A stretch of DNA of 64,000 bases from Trichocoleus sp. FACHB-46 (GTDB lineage: Bacteria > Cyanobacteriota > Cyanobacteriia > FACHB-46): the NCBI RefSeq assembly GCF_014695385.1, contig NZ_JACJOD010000032.1, positions 1 through 64,000 on the forward strand. Direction: 5' to 3'. The first letter of the stretch is position 1. Each line of letters begins with the position of its first letter. Positions 43,485-52,529 of this stretch are shown here, in pieces. Under the pieces are notes generated by a model. It searched no databases, was not told the origin of the DNA, and saw only the letters and a program-made list of their open reading frames with translations. The position numbers and the translations under genes were made by a program.

Positions 43485-43925
43485 TTAATATCGCATGCTC
43501 GGGATAATCCACAAGTCTATTGCTTCCCCGATGATTAAACCTAGACTAGCTGTTGTAACCGAACACAAAAAGATATCAGTGGCCTTCAAGCCGATCGCTT
43601 TCATTTCCAGTTCAGAATATACCAGCGTCGCCAGTGGTAGAAAAATCAGGTTTAATAACATGGGTTGGGTCAATGCCAAAGCGACTATCACACTCACGAG
43701 CAGGGTAATGCCAACCACGGCAAACAACTTCTGAGTCCCCAGCCAAACCAAGGACTCCAAGATTGGATTGTTCTTCCAAGCTGCAATTAGCGTGACACCA
43801 ATGACAAAAGTACCCACCAGCCAAAAGATATGGTGAGTAGATAGATGCCATCCCAGCACTGTGTAGGCTAATCCGAGCAGACTAAGAGCGAGCCAAGGCT
43901 TTCGAGTGAGAAGTTCGGTATTCAT
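43485..43925 (-). CDS. Hypothetical membrane protein, 146 residues
   Basis: The start MNTELLTRKPWLALSLLGLAY was preferred over an ATG-like start 57 bases upstream that adds an atypical tail. The protein has four or five hydrophobic stretches (LALSLLGLAYTVLGW; IFWLVGTFVIGVTLIAAW; LFAVVGITLLVSVIVALAL; DIFLCSVTTASLGLIIGEAI). No family is recognised; it may be an inner-membrane protein. Confidence 0.6.
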   Translation of the reverse strand: MNTELLTRKPWLALSLLGLAYTVLGWHLSTHHIFWLVGTFVIGVTLIAAWKNNPILESLVWLGTQKLFAVVGITLLVSVIVALALTQPMLLNLIFLPLATLVYSELEMKAIGLKATDIFLCSVTTASLGLIIGEAIDLWIIPSMRY

Positions 43926-44000
43926 AAAAAATGAAGTTATGCCACACCAAGGTCTCAAATAGGACCAGGATGCTACTACCACTATAGCGACCCTAAAGCA

Positions 44001-45950
44001 TTACTGATAACCCGCTGCTTGCAGAGAGAACAAGTGAGCATAACGCTTGCCTGCTTGGACTAAGTCTTCATGGGTGCCTTGCTCAATTAGCTCACCAGCC
44101 GATAGCACCACAATCCAATCCGCCATCCGCACTGTAGAGAAACGGTGGGAAATCAAGATCGCCATTTGGTGCTGCGTCACGGTCCGAAAGTGATTAAAAA
44201 TTTGCACTTCCGCTTCTGCATCCATCGCTGACGTGGGTTCATCTAGAACGAGAATATCAGCCCCTGTTCGCATAAAGGCGCGCGACAAAGCAATTTTTTG
44301 CCATTGCCCCCCTGACAACTCTCTCCCACCTTTAAACCACTTGCCCAACTGGGTTTGGAACCCCTCTGTCATCTCTTCAATAAAGGGCAACGCCATCCCT
44401 TTATTTGCGGCTTCTTCCCAGCGGGGCGATTCGGTAATATGTTCTACGTCCCCCACCCCAACATTTTCCCCTACGGTGAATTGATAACGCACAAAGTTCT
44501 GAAAGATGACGCCAATCCGACGTTGCAGTACTTCCATATCCCAAGCTTCTAGGTCAAGGCCATCGAGGAGAATGCGGCCTGAGGTAGGGCTATAGAGGCG
44601 AGTGAGCAGCTTGATCAGCGTGGTTTTGCCAGAGCCATTTTCCCCCACGATCGCCATCTTTTCCCCCGGTTTGAGGTGAAAAGAGATATTGGTTAAAGCA
44701 GGTTGAGCATTGCCCGGATACATAAAGGAGACATTTTCAAAGCGGATGCCATCGCCTGGAGTTGGCCCTTTTGTCGCGGCTCCAAAGGGTTGAGGGATTT
44801 CTTGCTCTAAGAATTCATATAGATTAGAGAGATAAAGCGAATCCTCGAACATGCCGCCGATAGAGCTGAGAGCTGAAGAAAAGGTTGTCTGACCTTGGCG
44901 AAATACCACCAAATACATGGTTAAGTCACCCAGAGAGATACGGCCTGCGATCGCCTCAATCACAATCCAGGTGTAAGCCGCATAAAAAGCCGCCGTACTG
45001 AGCAAGCCGAGCAAGTAGCCCCAAAGCCCGCGCCGAATGGTTAAGCTACGGTCCTCATCATAAAGGCGATGGAAAATCTCTTGGTAGCGGGTCAAGAGCA
45101 GCGGCCCCAACTGAAACAGCTTCACCTCCATGGCAAAGTCTTCACGAGCGATTAAGGTTTCTAAATAGGTTTGTTCGCGCGTTTCTGGGGCTCGCCAACG
45201 AAACAGCCGAAACGCTTGTCCCGCAAAGCGTGTCTCCGCAATAAAGGCAGGCACAGCAGCTAACATCAAGACAAAGACAGCCCCAATCGAGAAGTTCAGC
45301 AGCAAACCGCCGTAGGTAATCAGGGCTAAACTGTCCTGCACTAGCCCAAAGGTTCGCCCCACCAAGCTTAACGGGCGGCTAGACGCTTCCCGGCGAGCGC
45401 GGGTCATTTTGTCGTAAAACTCGGAATCCTCGAAATGCGCCAAATCCAGCGTCAGTGCTTTCTTCAGAATCAGCACATTCACTTTCTGCCCTAGAAGCAC
45501 GCGCAGCAGGGATTGGCAGAGCGTTAGACCTTGCTTGCTGCCCGCCAAAAGCGCTACGGCGATCGCCTCTAAAGCCAGATAACCTAATGCGTCCCAGCGA
45601 TCGCCGACAGCTTGCGATTGAGACGCTGCAACCACACTGTCAATAATTAGCTTGCCGACATAAGCGATCGCGCCAGGGAGTAACCCCGCAACCAAGGTAA
45701 AGAGGGCCAAAGCCAGGGTCAAGCGGTGATTGGTTGACCAGACCAATTCCACAGCACGGCCACCATATTGAAATAGATTCAGCGATTGGGAGAGTTCCTG
45801 CAAGCGCCGTTGCAGGCCAGAGTAAAGGTTACGATACTTCATATTCTCCACAATAGCCCGCACTCCTGATTGATGACATTGCTTCCCTTGGCGCTGGCTA
45901 GCAAAACTGCCGTCACTGTTGAGAGAAGCGCTATTCTGAATCAGGGCCAA
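44001..45950 (-). CDS. ABC transporter, fused permease and ATPase
   Basis: This 649-residue protein (about 613 if the start MKYRNLYSGLQ is used) has an N-terminal transmembrane domain with about six spans followed by an ATP-binding domain: Walker A GENGSGKTT, the ABC signature LSGGQ in GRELSGGQWQKIALSRAF, Walker B ILVLDEPTSAMD, and the switch His in ISHRFSTV. It is a half-transporter of the exporter type and probably dimerises. The cargo cannot be inferred. The gene start lies 15 bp from the divergent DUF6464 gene. Confidence 0.9.
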   Translation of the reverse strand: MALIQNSASLNSDGSFASQRQGKQCHQSGVRAIVENMKYRNLYSGLQRRLQELSQSLNLFQYGGRAVELVWSTNHRLTLALALFTLVAGLLPGAIAYVGKLIIDSVVAASQSQAVGDRWDALGYLALEAIAVALLAGSKQGLTLCQSLLRVLLGQKVNVLILKKALTLDLAHFEDSEFYDKMTRARREASSRPLSLVGRTFGLVQDSLALITYGGLLLNFSIGAVFVLMLAAVPAFIAETRFAGQAFRLFRWRAPETREQTYLETLIAREDFAMEVKLFQLGPLLLTRYQEIFHRLYDEDRSLTIRRGLWGYLLGLLSTAAFYAAYTWIVIEAIAGRISLGDLTMYLVVFRQGQTTFSSALSSIGGMFEDSLYLSNLYEFLEQEIPQPFGAATKGPTPGDGIRFENVSFMYPGNAQPALTNISFHLKPGEKMAIVGENGSGKTTLIKLLTRLYSPTSGRILLDGLDLEAWDMEVLQRRIGVIFQNFVRYQFTVGENVGVGDVEHITESPRWEEAANKGMALPFIEEMTEGFQTQLGKWFKGGRELSGGQWQKIALSRAFMRTGADILVLDEPTSAMDAEAEVQIFNHFRTVTQHQMAILISHRFSTVRMADWIVVLSAGELIEQGTHEDLVQAGKRYAHLFSLQAAGYQ

Positions 45951-45964
45951 GCTCTACCCAGGCC

Positions 45965-46348
45965 ATGGTCATGGCTTTCATGTCTCTGTTTCAACAATCA
46001 ACTCGCACCTTGATGCGGCACAGCAACTACTGCTTGATCAGCATCATGTTTGCCAATCTCTGTTTGGCCTTGCAAGCAGGATCACCCGGACTGCTTACCG
46101 GAATCGTCGTGGGTAGCTCGCTGCTTTACTTGCCGCTGAGCCTGCTAAATCTCTGGTGGCAGTGGCAGCAGCATAAAGCCCGCACGGATGAGTTAAATGC
46201 TCAATTCCGGGCACGACTTGCTGCCACGAAGCAAAAACCTCTAGGCAATCCTCACTGTATTTACTCAGCGCGATCGCTGCATATTAGATGTGCGGTGCAT
46301 CCCTACGGCCCCTGTGAAGGCTGCTTAGACTTTGAGCCTCGTAGCTGA
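45965..46348 (+). CDS. DUF6464 family protein
   Basis: In this 127-residue protein, residues about 20-60 are hydrophobic (LISIMFANLCLALQAG, LLTGIVVGSSLLYLPLSLL), giving two membrane segments. The C-terminus has CIYSARSLHIRCAVHPYGPCEGCLDFEPR, the cysteine-rich hallmark of the cyanobacterial DUF6464 family. Cysteines may bind metal. Function is unknown. It is divergent from the ABC transporter. Confidence 0.75.
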   Translation: MVMAFMSLFQQSTRTLMRHSNYCLISIMFANLCLALQAGSPGLLTGIVVGSSLLYLPLSLLNLWWQWQQHKARTDELNAQFRARLAATKQKPLGNPHCIYSARSLHIRCAVHPYGPCEGCLDFEPRS

Positions 46349-46509
46349 AGTCCAATACTTCTAAGCAAATTCTGAAAAAGTAACATTTGAACTTGTTTTC
46401 CTGATTCTGGCCTGCAATACTGCCAAATACACACAAGTCTACCGACTTACCGTAGATTAAGTGATACGAAATTGCTGGCTCGACAGTAGGGCTAACAGGA
46501 GTAATTGGC

Positions 46510-46788
46510 ATGGCGATCGCATTTGATAGTCACACTCGTCTAGGTCAAAGAAGATTGACGAATCAGACGGTTAATTCTATTCGGAGCCCTTTTTCCCCTT
46601 TAGGGCAAGCGCACCAGTTAAGTTCGTCGCTCGTGAAGCGGCTTTGGTGGCATACCAAAGGATATGGCACGGTGCTAGGAGTGATGCTTTTGGTGCTGGG
46701 TAGTCTAATGTTTCTCAACCTGCATTGGTTGAGTCGGCAATTATTAGAAGCACCATCCGAAGACAGCACCGCTGAAGATGCGGGTTAG
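46510..46788 (+). CDS. Hypothetical 92-residue single-span protein
   Basis: The protein starts MAIAFDSHTRLGQRR, has one hydrophobic span (GTVLGVMLLVLGSLMFLNL, about residues 54-72) and ends in an acidic tail (SEDSTAEDAG). The type is unrecognised. It lies between DUF6464 and the convergent hflX gene. Confidence 0.55.
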   Translation: MAIAFDSHTRLGQRRLTNQTVNSIRSPFSPLGQAHQLSSSLVKRLWWHTKGYGTVLGVMLLVLGSLMFLNLHWLSRQLLEAPSEDSTAEDAG

Positions 46789-46856
46789 ACTCCTTAGGTT
46801 GGGCTGTTTGAACCGGGGCGCGACCGAGGCGCGATCGCTGCCATAAACCGGATAAA

Positions 46857-48635
46857 TTAAGGGGCGCTGAACTCTGTGTTCATCTTGGCATCCGCAGCAG
46901 GCGTGGCGATGTGCACCAAGCGTTGCTTGAGTGTTGCTAAACCCAGTCCTCGCGTCGCTGAGATAAAGACAGCATCCGGATAAGTTTGTTGAGCAGCCCC
47001 TAGAGCCTCGCTTTCCACTTGATCCACTTTGTTAAACACCAACAATGTAGGACCAGAAATGGTTGGGAGATCTGCCAACACCTCTTGGACTGACTGTATA
47101 TGGCTTTCCCAAGCAGGATGGGAGAGATCGACTACATGCAGCACCGCATCGGCTTCTGTGACTTCTTCCAAAGTGGCTCGGAAGGCATCCATCAAGGGAG
47201 GCGGCAGTTCATGGATAAAACCCACTGTATCTGTGAGCAGAAGCGATCGCTGAGATTGGGTCTCAGCATCGGTGATGGTCAGCCGTCGCGTGGTGGGGTC
47301 GAGGGTGGCAAATAACTGGTCAGCGGTATAAACTTCTGAGTGAGTCAAGGTATTGAGCAGAGTAGACTTCCCGGCATTGGTGTAACCTGCTAAAGCAACG
47401 GTCGGAATTTCGTTATGTTGGCGCTGTTGGCGCAGGCGAGAACGATGGGCTTGCAACTGGTTCACTTCCTGTTGCAATTGATTGATCCGCCGCTGAATCG
47501 TCCGGCGCTCCGTTTCTAGCTTAGTCTCCCCTGGACCTCTGGTGCCAATACCACCTCCCAACCTAGACATCGCCTGCCCTCGTCCTCGCAGTCGTGGCAA
47601 CATATATTCCAACTGGGCAAGTTCAACCTGCAATTTACCTGCTTGAGACTGAGCGCGTTGGGCAAAAATATCCAGAATCAGTTCAGTACGGTCTACCACT
47701 CGTAGGTTCATTTGGGCTTCCAAATTCCGAATCTGGGAAGCCGAGATATCGCGATCGAACACTACTAAGTTGGCTCCAATCGCTTGAGCTTGTTGGGCAA
47801 TTTCATCCACTTTTCCCTGACCTACAACCGTTTGGGGATGCGGTTGCGATCGCTTCTGAATCATGGTTTCCAGAACCGTTCCTCCAGCACTCTCGGCTAG
47901 ACGAACCAGTTCTTCTAAACCATCCTGGAAGCGCTGAGGCGACAGATCATCGGTCATCAACCCCACGAGCAAAATCTTGTCTTGGTCATCTCCTTTTTCC
48001 TCAAACTGGAAAGCTCCATACCCAGCGGCGTGAAACTCTTTCTCCCAGTCATCGACTAAATCCCCAAAGTCTTCCTCTATCAGCTCTGCGAGGGGAAGGG
48101 GAGAAATCTCCCAAGGTTGATCCAGATCCGGAACGAGATGCACTAAATAAGTAGATTGAATTTCGCCTGAAGTTCCGTTTTTCGCGATCGCACCCTTCGA
48201 CTTGGAATTCGACTTGGAATCAGTGGGAGCACAAATTAGCGTAATCAGGGCATCTAAGCGCTGCCGAGCGATCGCTGTTAGGTTAGCGCCATCCGGAGGA
48301 GTTGCTTTAAGCTGGGTTGCCAGACACCGAACTCCACTCAAGCGCTCGGCACTATGTCGAGGTAGTTCCTGCTCGGATAGCTGAGTTTGGGCTGGCGTAC
48401 CCACGGCCACCCGCAACACCTGTCCCCGGCGATTTAGGTACATACAGACAGGATGATGAATCGCTGTGCTAACAGCCGCTAATTCTTGAGCCAACTCCGG
48501 AGTACAAAAGCGATCGCTCGGTTGCCGCTGTTCGTACAATCGCTGAAGCTGCTTGAGCTGGCTGGATTTGATGCCTTGGGTATTACCGTAAATCGTTTCG
48601 ATAGGTCTAACCAGAAAGCTGGTTTCTGAATTCAC
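46857..48635 (-). CDS. hflX: HflX ribosome-associated GTPase
   Basis: This 592-residue protein has a GTP-binding domain with G1 AGYTNAGKST, G3 DTVGF and G4 NKVD motifs. It also carries the HflX-specific part GGIGTRGPGETKLETERR and a coiled linker QLQQEVNQLQAH. HflX splits stalled ribosomes during stress. The N-terminal extension before the usual HflX domain is about 200 residues longer than in E. coli, a variant common in cyanobacteria. Confidence 0.95.
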   Translation of the reverse strand: MNSETSFLVRPIETIYGNTQGIKSSQLKQLQRLYEQRQPSDRFCTPELAQELAAVSTAIHHPVCMYLNRRGQVLRVAVGTPAQTQLSEQELPRHSAERLSGVRCLATQLKATPPDGANLTAIARQRLDALITLICAPTDSKSNSKSKGAIAKNGTSGEIQSTYLVHLVPDLDQPWEISPLPLAELIEEDFGDLVDDWEKEFHAAGYGAFQFEEKGDDQDKILLVGLMTDDLSPQRFQDGLEELVRLAESAGGTVLETMIQKRSQPHPQTVVGQGKVDEIAQQAQAIGANLVVFDRDISASQIRNLEAQMNLRVVDRTELILDIFAQRAQSQAGKLQVELAQLEYMLPRLRGRGQAMSRLGGGIGTRGPGETKLETERRTIQRRINQLQQEVNQLQAHRSRLRQQRQHNEIPTVALAGYTNAGKSTLLNTLTHSEVYTADQLFATLDPTTRRLTITDAETQSQRSLLLTDTVGFIHELPPPLMDAFRATLEEVTEADAVLHVVDLSHPAWESHIQSVQEVLADLPTISGPTLLVFNKVDQVESEALGAAQQTYPDAVFISATRGLGLATLKQRLVHIATPAADAKMNTEFSAP

Positions 48636-49082
48636 TAATCTATGTTTAATCTGCTTTAGCGTTGACTGAATCTCTCTTGAGGGCGAACTGATGGCTCAGC
48701 GGACAGGCCAGAAATCTGTGTAGAGCGATACAGTTGCTTGCTAAAGCCCCCTCTACAAAAACCAAGACTACTTTGTGACTTTAGCCACAAACCAGCTTGA
48801 TTGTTTTACAGCTCTTTAGATATATACCCAAGCTTTCTTTAGATAGACGTTAGCTTCAGCGATCGCTTCTAATCTGCTGAATAAGTACAACCACGTATTT
48901 CTTTTGTCCAGCTAATTGCGATCGCTCTCTAACCTTAGGCTGGCTACCAAGCCAAGCTTTAGCACCAAGCTTTTTCGCTTTTTCGTCTCCGCTACCGCTA
49001 ACTTCCGCGACTGTCGAATTAATCTCCTTGATGCTATTCCAGTAGGCCGACTGGAAGCATTGGGTTATCTCTCAGGTGATGT
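48636..49082. other. Gap of 447 bp, no gene recognised
   Basis: This AT-rich stretch lies between two divergent genes. It is likely to hold the promoters for hflX and the MBL hydrolase. It also has HIP1 motifs (GCGATCGC). No RNA gene, repeat array or clear ORF was found. Confidence 0.4.
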
Positions 49083-49949
49083 ATGACTGACTCAAGTACC
49101 TTAGTTTTGCCAGCCGAAAACCACACCCCCGATATTGCGACTGGTTCCATTTTCTTTGTTGGTACTGCGACTGTCATTCTTCGGTATGCTGGGTTCACCA
49201 TCCTGACCGACCCTAACTTCTTGCACCAGGGAGATCACGTTCACTTAGGATATGGATTGCGTTCTGAACGAGTCACCAATCCTGCGATCGAGATTGAGGA
49301 GTTACCGCCGCTGGATCTGGTCGTACTCTCCCACATGCACGAAGATCACTTCGATCATATTGCTGAGCAAAAGCTGAACAAAACTGTCCCTATTGTCACG
49401 ACCAAACACGCGACTGAGAAGTTGCAGAAGAAGGGCTTCCAAGCAACCTATGCTTTAGACACTTGGGAAACCATAACTATTCAGAAAGGAGGGGTGCAGC
49501 TCCGCATCAGTGCCATGCCAGGAAGACATGGACCTGGAGCTTTAGCCGCTTTACTGCCTCCGGTGATGGGTAGCTTATTAGAATTTCAAAATAGTACTGG
49601 ACAGGCTTTCTTTCGCCTCTATATTACGGGCGATACATTGGTCTATGAAGAAATCAAGGAGATTCCCCAGCGACACTCTCAGATTGATTTGGCACTGCTG
49701 CATTTAGGCGGTACTAGAGCGTTTGGCGTGTTAGTGACAATGGACGGCAAACAAGGCGTAGAAATGGTGCGCTTGATCGCCCCTAAAACCGCCATCCCCA
49801 TCCACTACAACGACTACACCGTCTTTAAATCTCCCTTAGAAGAGTTTAAACAGGCGATCGCTGCCGCAGGACTAGACACCCAAATCGAATACCTCAGCCA
49901 CGGCGATACTTACCAATTTCAAGTTCCTGCCAACCGTTTACAAAGTTGA
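49083..49949 (+). CDS. Metallo-beta-lactamase-fold hydrolase
   Basis: This 288-residue protein has the MBL motif HMHEDHFDH (His-x-His-x-Asp-His), TDPNFLHQG upstream, MPGRHGPGA, YITGDTLVYEE as the later Asp, and IPIHYNDYTVFK as the last His. The layout resembles UPF0173/UlaG-like hydrolases. Substrate is unknown. It stands alone, followed by the repeat at 49968. Confidence 0.85.
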   Translation: MTDSSTLVLPAENHTPDIATGSIFFVGTATVILRYAGFTILTDPNFLHQGDHVHLGYGLRSERVTNPAIEIEELPPLDLVVLSHMHEDHFDHIAEQKLNKTVPIVTTKHATEKLQKKGFQATYALDTWETITIQKGGVQLRISAMPGRHGPGALAALLPPVMGSLLEFQNSTGQAFFRLYITGDTLVYEEIKEIPQRHSQIDLALLHLGGTRAFGVLVTMDGKQGVEMVRLIAPKTAIPIHYNDYTVFKSPLEEFKQAIAAAGLDTQIEYLSHGDTYQFQVPANRLQS

Positions 49950-49967
49950 ACCCTGAAGTCCTGGCAG

Positions 49968-50050
49968 ACCTCTCCCCAAACCCCTCCCCAATGCGGAGAG
50001 GAGCTTTGAATTCTCCCCTTCCCTCGGAGGGAAGGGGCTGGGGGTTAGGT
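49968..50050. repeat. Pyrimidine-rich interspersed repeat
   Basis: The block CCTCTCCCCAAACCCCTCCC is followed by GGAGAGGAG, then CTCCCCTTCCCT and GGGAAGGGGCTGGGGGTT. It is an imperfect hairpin of a type very common between cyanobacterial genes. It may act as a transcript 3' structure after the MBL hydrolase gene. It has no coding content. Confidence 0.65.
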
Positions 50051-50142
50051 TTCTTCCATCTGCCAAACAGTTGTTCCCAGCAACGCTCAAAACTTCTTAA
50101 CATAGGAGTTAAGTGCTAGGGAACCGTGCGGAAAGGAAAGAA

Positions 50143-51663
50143 ATGGAGATAACCCCAAGAGTGATGTCTGATGCGTCTTTAACTCAAGCGCAGGCGATCG
50201 CAGACACAGAGCTGGAAACCACTGTAGGTAGGGCAACTGTGGCCACTCTCCAGAGCGGAGTACTAGAACAAGATAGCGGAACGCATGAATTGCCTGCGGG
50301 TGGCCCTGACCCATCTCGGTTTGATGCCAAAGAAGCTTGGTATCCGGTGTTCTATGTAGAGGATTTAGATAAGACCAAGCCAGCTAGATTTACGTTGCTG
50401 GAAATCGATTTAGTCATCTGGTGGGAGCAGGCGACGGAATCTTGGCGAGTTTTAGAAGATAAATGTCCTCACCGCTTAGCGCCGCTTTCCGAAGGCAGAA
50501 TTGCTGAGGATGGTTTGCTAGAGTGCCCCTATCACGGTTGGGCGTTTTCTGGAGCGGGTCACTGCGATCGCATTCCTCAACAGGCGATCGGAGGTACTGC
50601 AGAAACCTCGGAACGGGCTTGTGTGACGGCATTCCCCGCTACAATCCGTCAGGGGTTGTTGTTTGTTTATCCTGGCAACCCAAACAACGCCACCAAAACC
50701 GCAGTGCCAATCGTAACTCCAATAGAAGAATTAGACGGCTGGGTTTGCCTCAATACCTTTAGAGATTTGCCTTACGACGCGCTGACCTTGTTGGAAAACG
50801 TCTTAGATGCCAGCCATGTGCCTTATACGCACCACCGCTCCGTGGGCAACCGCGCTAACGCTGCCCCAGTAGATTTGGAGCTTGTGGAGTCTGGCAAGCA
50901 AGGCTTTCAGGGATTGTGGGAGGAAGGACCACGCAAGGGAACACTCGGTCGCCAAGACACCACCTTTATTGCCCCAGGGTTGATGTGGCACGACCTGACT
51001 TCCAAGCAGTTCGGCAGAACGCTGACGGTGGTTTACGCTACCCCAATCCGCAAAGGAGAATGTCGGCTGTTTGCGATATTCCCTTTCAAGTTCTCTGCTA
51101 AACTGCCCAGTTTCTTTATTCGCCTGACACCCCGTTGGTATTCTCACTTGGGACAGAACAATGTGCTAGAAGATGACCAAATCTTTCTGCATCACCAAGA
51201 GCGCTATCTGGAGCAGGCAGGCGGGAGCGCCAACTTTGCCAAAGCATTTTATTTGCCTACCAGAGCCGATCGCTTTGTCTCAGCGCTGCGGCAATGGGTG
51301 AACCGATACAGCGCCGATCCGTTTTCAGGTGCGACGTTGCCCCCCGCACTGCCCAAAGAACAATTGCTTGATCGCTACTATTCGCACACCATCAAATGCG
51401 CCAGTTGCAGCGCGGCCTTGACCCGACTACAAAGAATTAGGTTAGCTTGTCTCATCTTGGCAGCGATCGCCTGGACCGTTGCCCCATTGCTAGCCGTTTC
51501 GCTAGGAAATGAAGCGGGGTTTGGTGTGGTGGCAGTGGCGGTCGCCAGCTTGGTGAGTGGAGCCGCCTGGCTGGGATTAGGTAGGCTAGAGCAGCAGTTT
51601 TACCGAGGGCGAGAAACTCCGCTTCGCAATTTACCAGAGAAGAAGCGGTCTCAGAAAAAATGA
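50143..51663 (+). CDS. Rieske oxygenase, pheophorbide-a-oxygenase/Tic55-like
   Basis: This 506-residue protein has the Rieske cluster in CPHRLAP (Cys108, His110) and CPYHGW (Cys128, His131). The mononuclear-iron region LLENVLDASHVPYTHH follows. The PaO-type C-terminus carries CxxC (Cys419-Cys422, KCASCSAA) and two hydrophobic segments that anchor it in the membrane. It is typical of chlorophyll-breakdown oxygenases and relatives. AGGAAAG before ATG 50143 makes this start better than a GTG 30 bases upstream. Confidence 0.85.
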   Translation: MEITPRVMSDASLTQAQAIADTELETTVGRATVATLQSGVLEQDSGTHELPAGGPDPSRFDAKEAWYPVFYVEDLDKTKPARFTLLEIDLVIWWEQATESWRVLEDKCPHRLAPLSEGRIAEDGLLECPYHGWAFSGAGHCDRIPQQAIGGTAETSERACVTAFPATIRQGLLFVYPGNPNNATKTAVPIVTPIEELDGWVCLNTFRDLPYDALTLLENVLDASHVPYTHHRSVGNRANAAPVDLELVESGKQGFQGLWEEGPRKGTLGRQDTTFIAPGLMWHDLTSKQFGRTLTVVYATPIRKGECRLFAIFPFKFSAKLPSFFIRLTPRWYSHLGQNNVLEDDQIFLHHQERYLEQAGGSANFAKAFYLPTRADRFVSALRQWVNRYSADPFSGATLPPALPKEQLLDRYYSHTIKCASCSAALTRLQRIRLACLILAAIAWTVAPLLAVSLGNEAGFGVVAVAVASLVSGAAWLGLGRLEQQFYRGRETPLRNLPEKKRSQKK

Positions 51664-51686
51664 TTTGAGTTGCAGAAAGTAGCTTA

Positions 51687-52355
51687 TTACTTACGTTTAG
51701 AGGCTTTTGGCTCTAAGGATAACCCCAACCAAGGCGCAAGTTCCTGCACTTCTGCATTGGTAAAGTTGCCGCTAATCATGGCTTGCCCACCTGTAATCCC
51801 CTTGGAGGCATAGACCGCATCAACGAGGGACGCACTGATCAATCGGTCATTCAAGAAAATGCCCAAGGTGCGTCCCGTTCCCGCGATCGCTTTTGTCAAT
51901 GTAGAAAAGGTTTCGCTACCTGAATCGTCAAATTCAACGCTAATGTCTAAAGCGGTGAAAGATTGCCACGGAGAAGGCGGGGTGAAAGTGGACGCAGTGT
52001 CAGCAGATTTGATATGGCTGCTATGGAGACGTGTGGGTTCGTACAAAGCTGCGATCGCTTGGTAGGTTTTTTCTATGGCAGCCCGATTTTCGTATAGAGC
52101 GATGGATTTTTCAGTTTGGCTGATTTGTGTTTTCTGGAGTAGCAGGCGAGCGAGCGTTTGTTGCTGGACTTGCAGTTGTACTTCTGTACCTGGCTTTTGC
52201 AAGCGAAACTCAATCCGAGGTGTAGAGCTTTGAGTCTGTGGAGTCGGGGATACGGGTGAGCATTCATATAGCGGTTCAGCCACTGCGATCGCTGCGCCAC
52301 AACTCAACAAGAGGGCTACCGTGGGAGCCAGCCAACTCAGAAGTTCCTTATTCAT
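51687..52355 (-). CDS. Hypothetical secreted or periplasmic protein
   Basis: This protein of about 222 residues has the start MNKELLSWLAPTVALLLSCGAAIAVAEPLYE, a signal peptide with possible cleavage after AVA. The rest is polar and has no recognised motif. The longer reading frame upstream of this Met (16 residues) was not preferred because the signal peptide would be displaced. It converges with the Rieske gene. Confidence 0.6.
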   Translation of the reverse strand: MNKELLSWLAPTVALLLSCGAAIAVAEPLYECSPVSPTPQTQSSTPRIEFRLQKPGTEVQLQVQQQTLARLLLQKTQISQTEKSIALYENRAAIEKTYQAIAALYEPTRLHSSHIKSADTASTFTPPSPWQSFTALDISVEFDDSGSETFSTLTKAIAGTGRTLGIFLNDRLISASLVDAVYASKGITGGQAMISGNFTNAEVQELAPWLGLSLEPKASKRK

Positions 52356-52529
52356 CACATCTTCTCCATGAGGGCGAATTGAGCCATTTTCCACCAAATC
52401 CACTGATGCCCCTCATTAAGTATCTTCAGGGGAAATTCAGCAATTTTCTGAAAATTTAACTTGTCACTCTCCAAAATTGCCGAAGTTACGGATGTAGCTA
52501 TTCTGACACCGTGACGAAATTTGAGATCC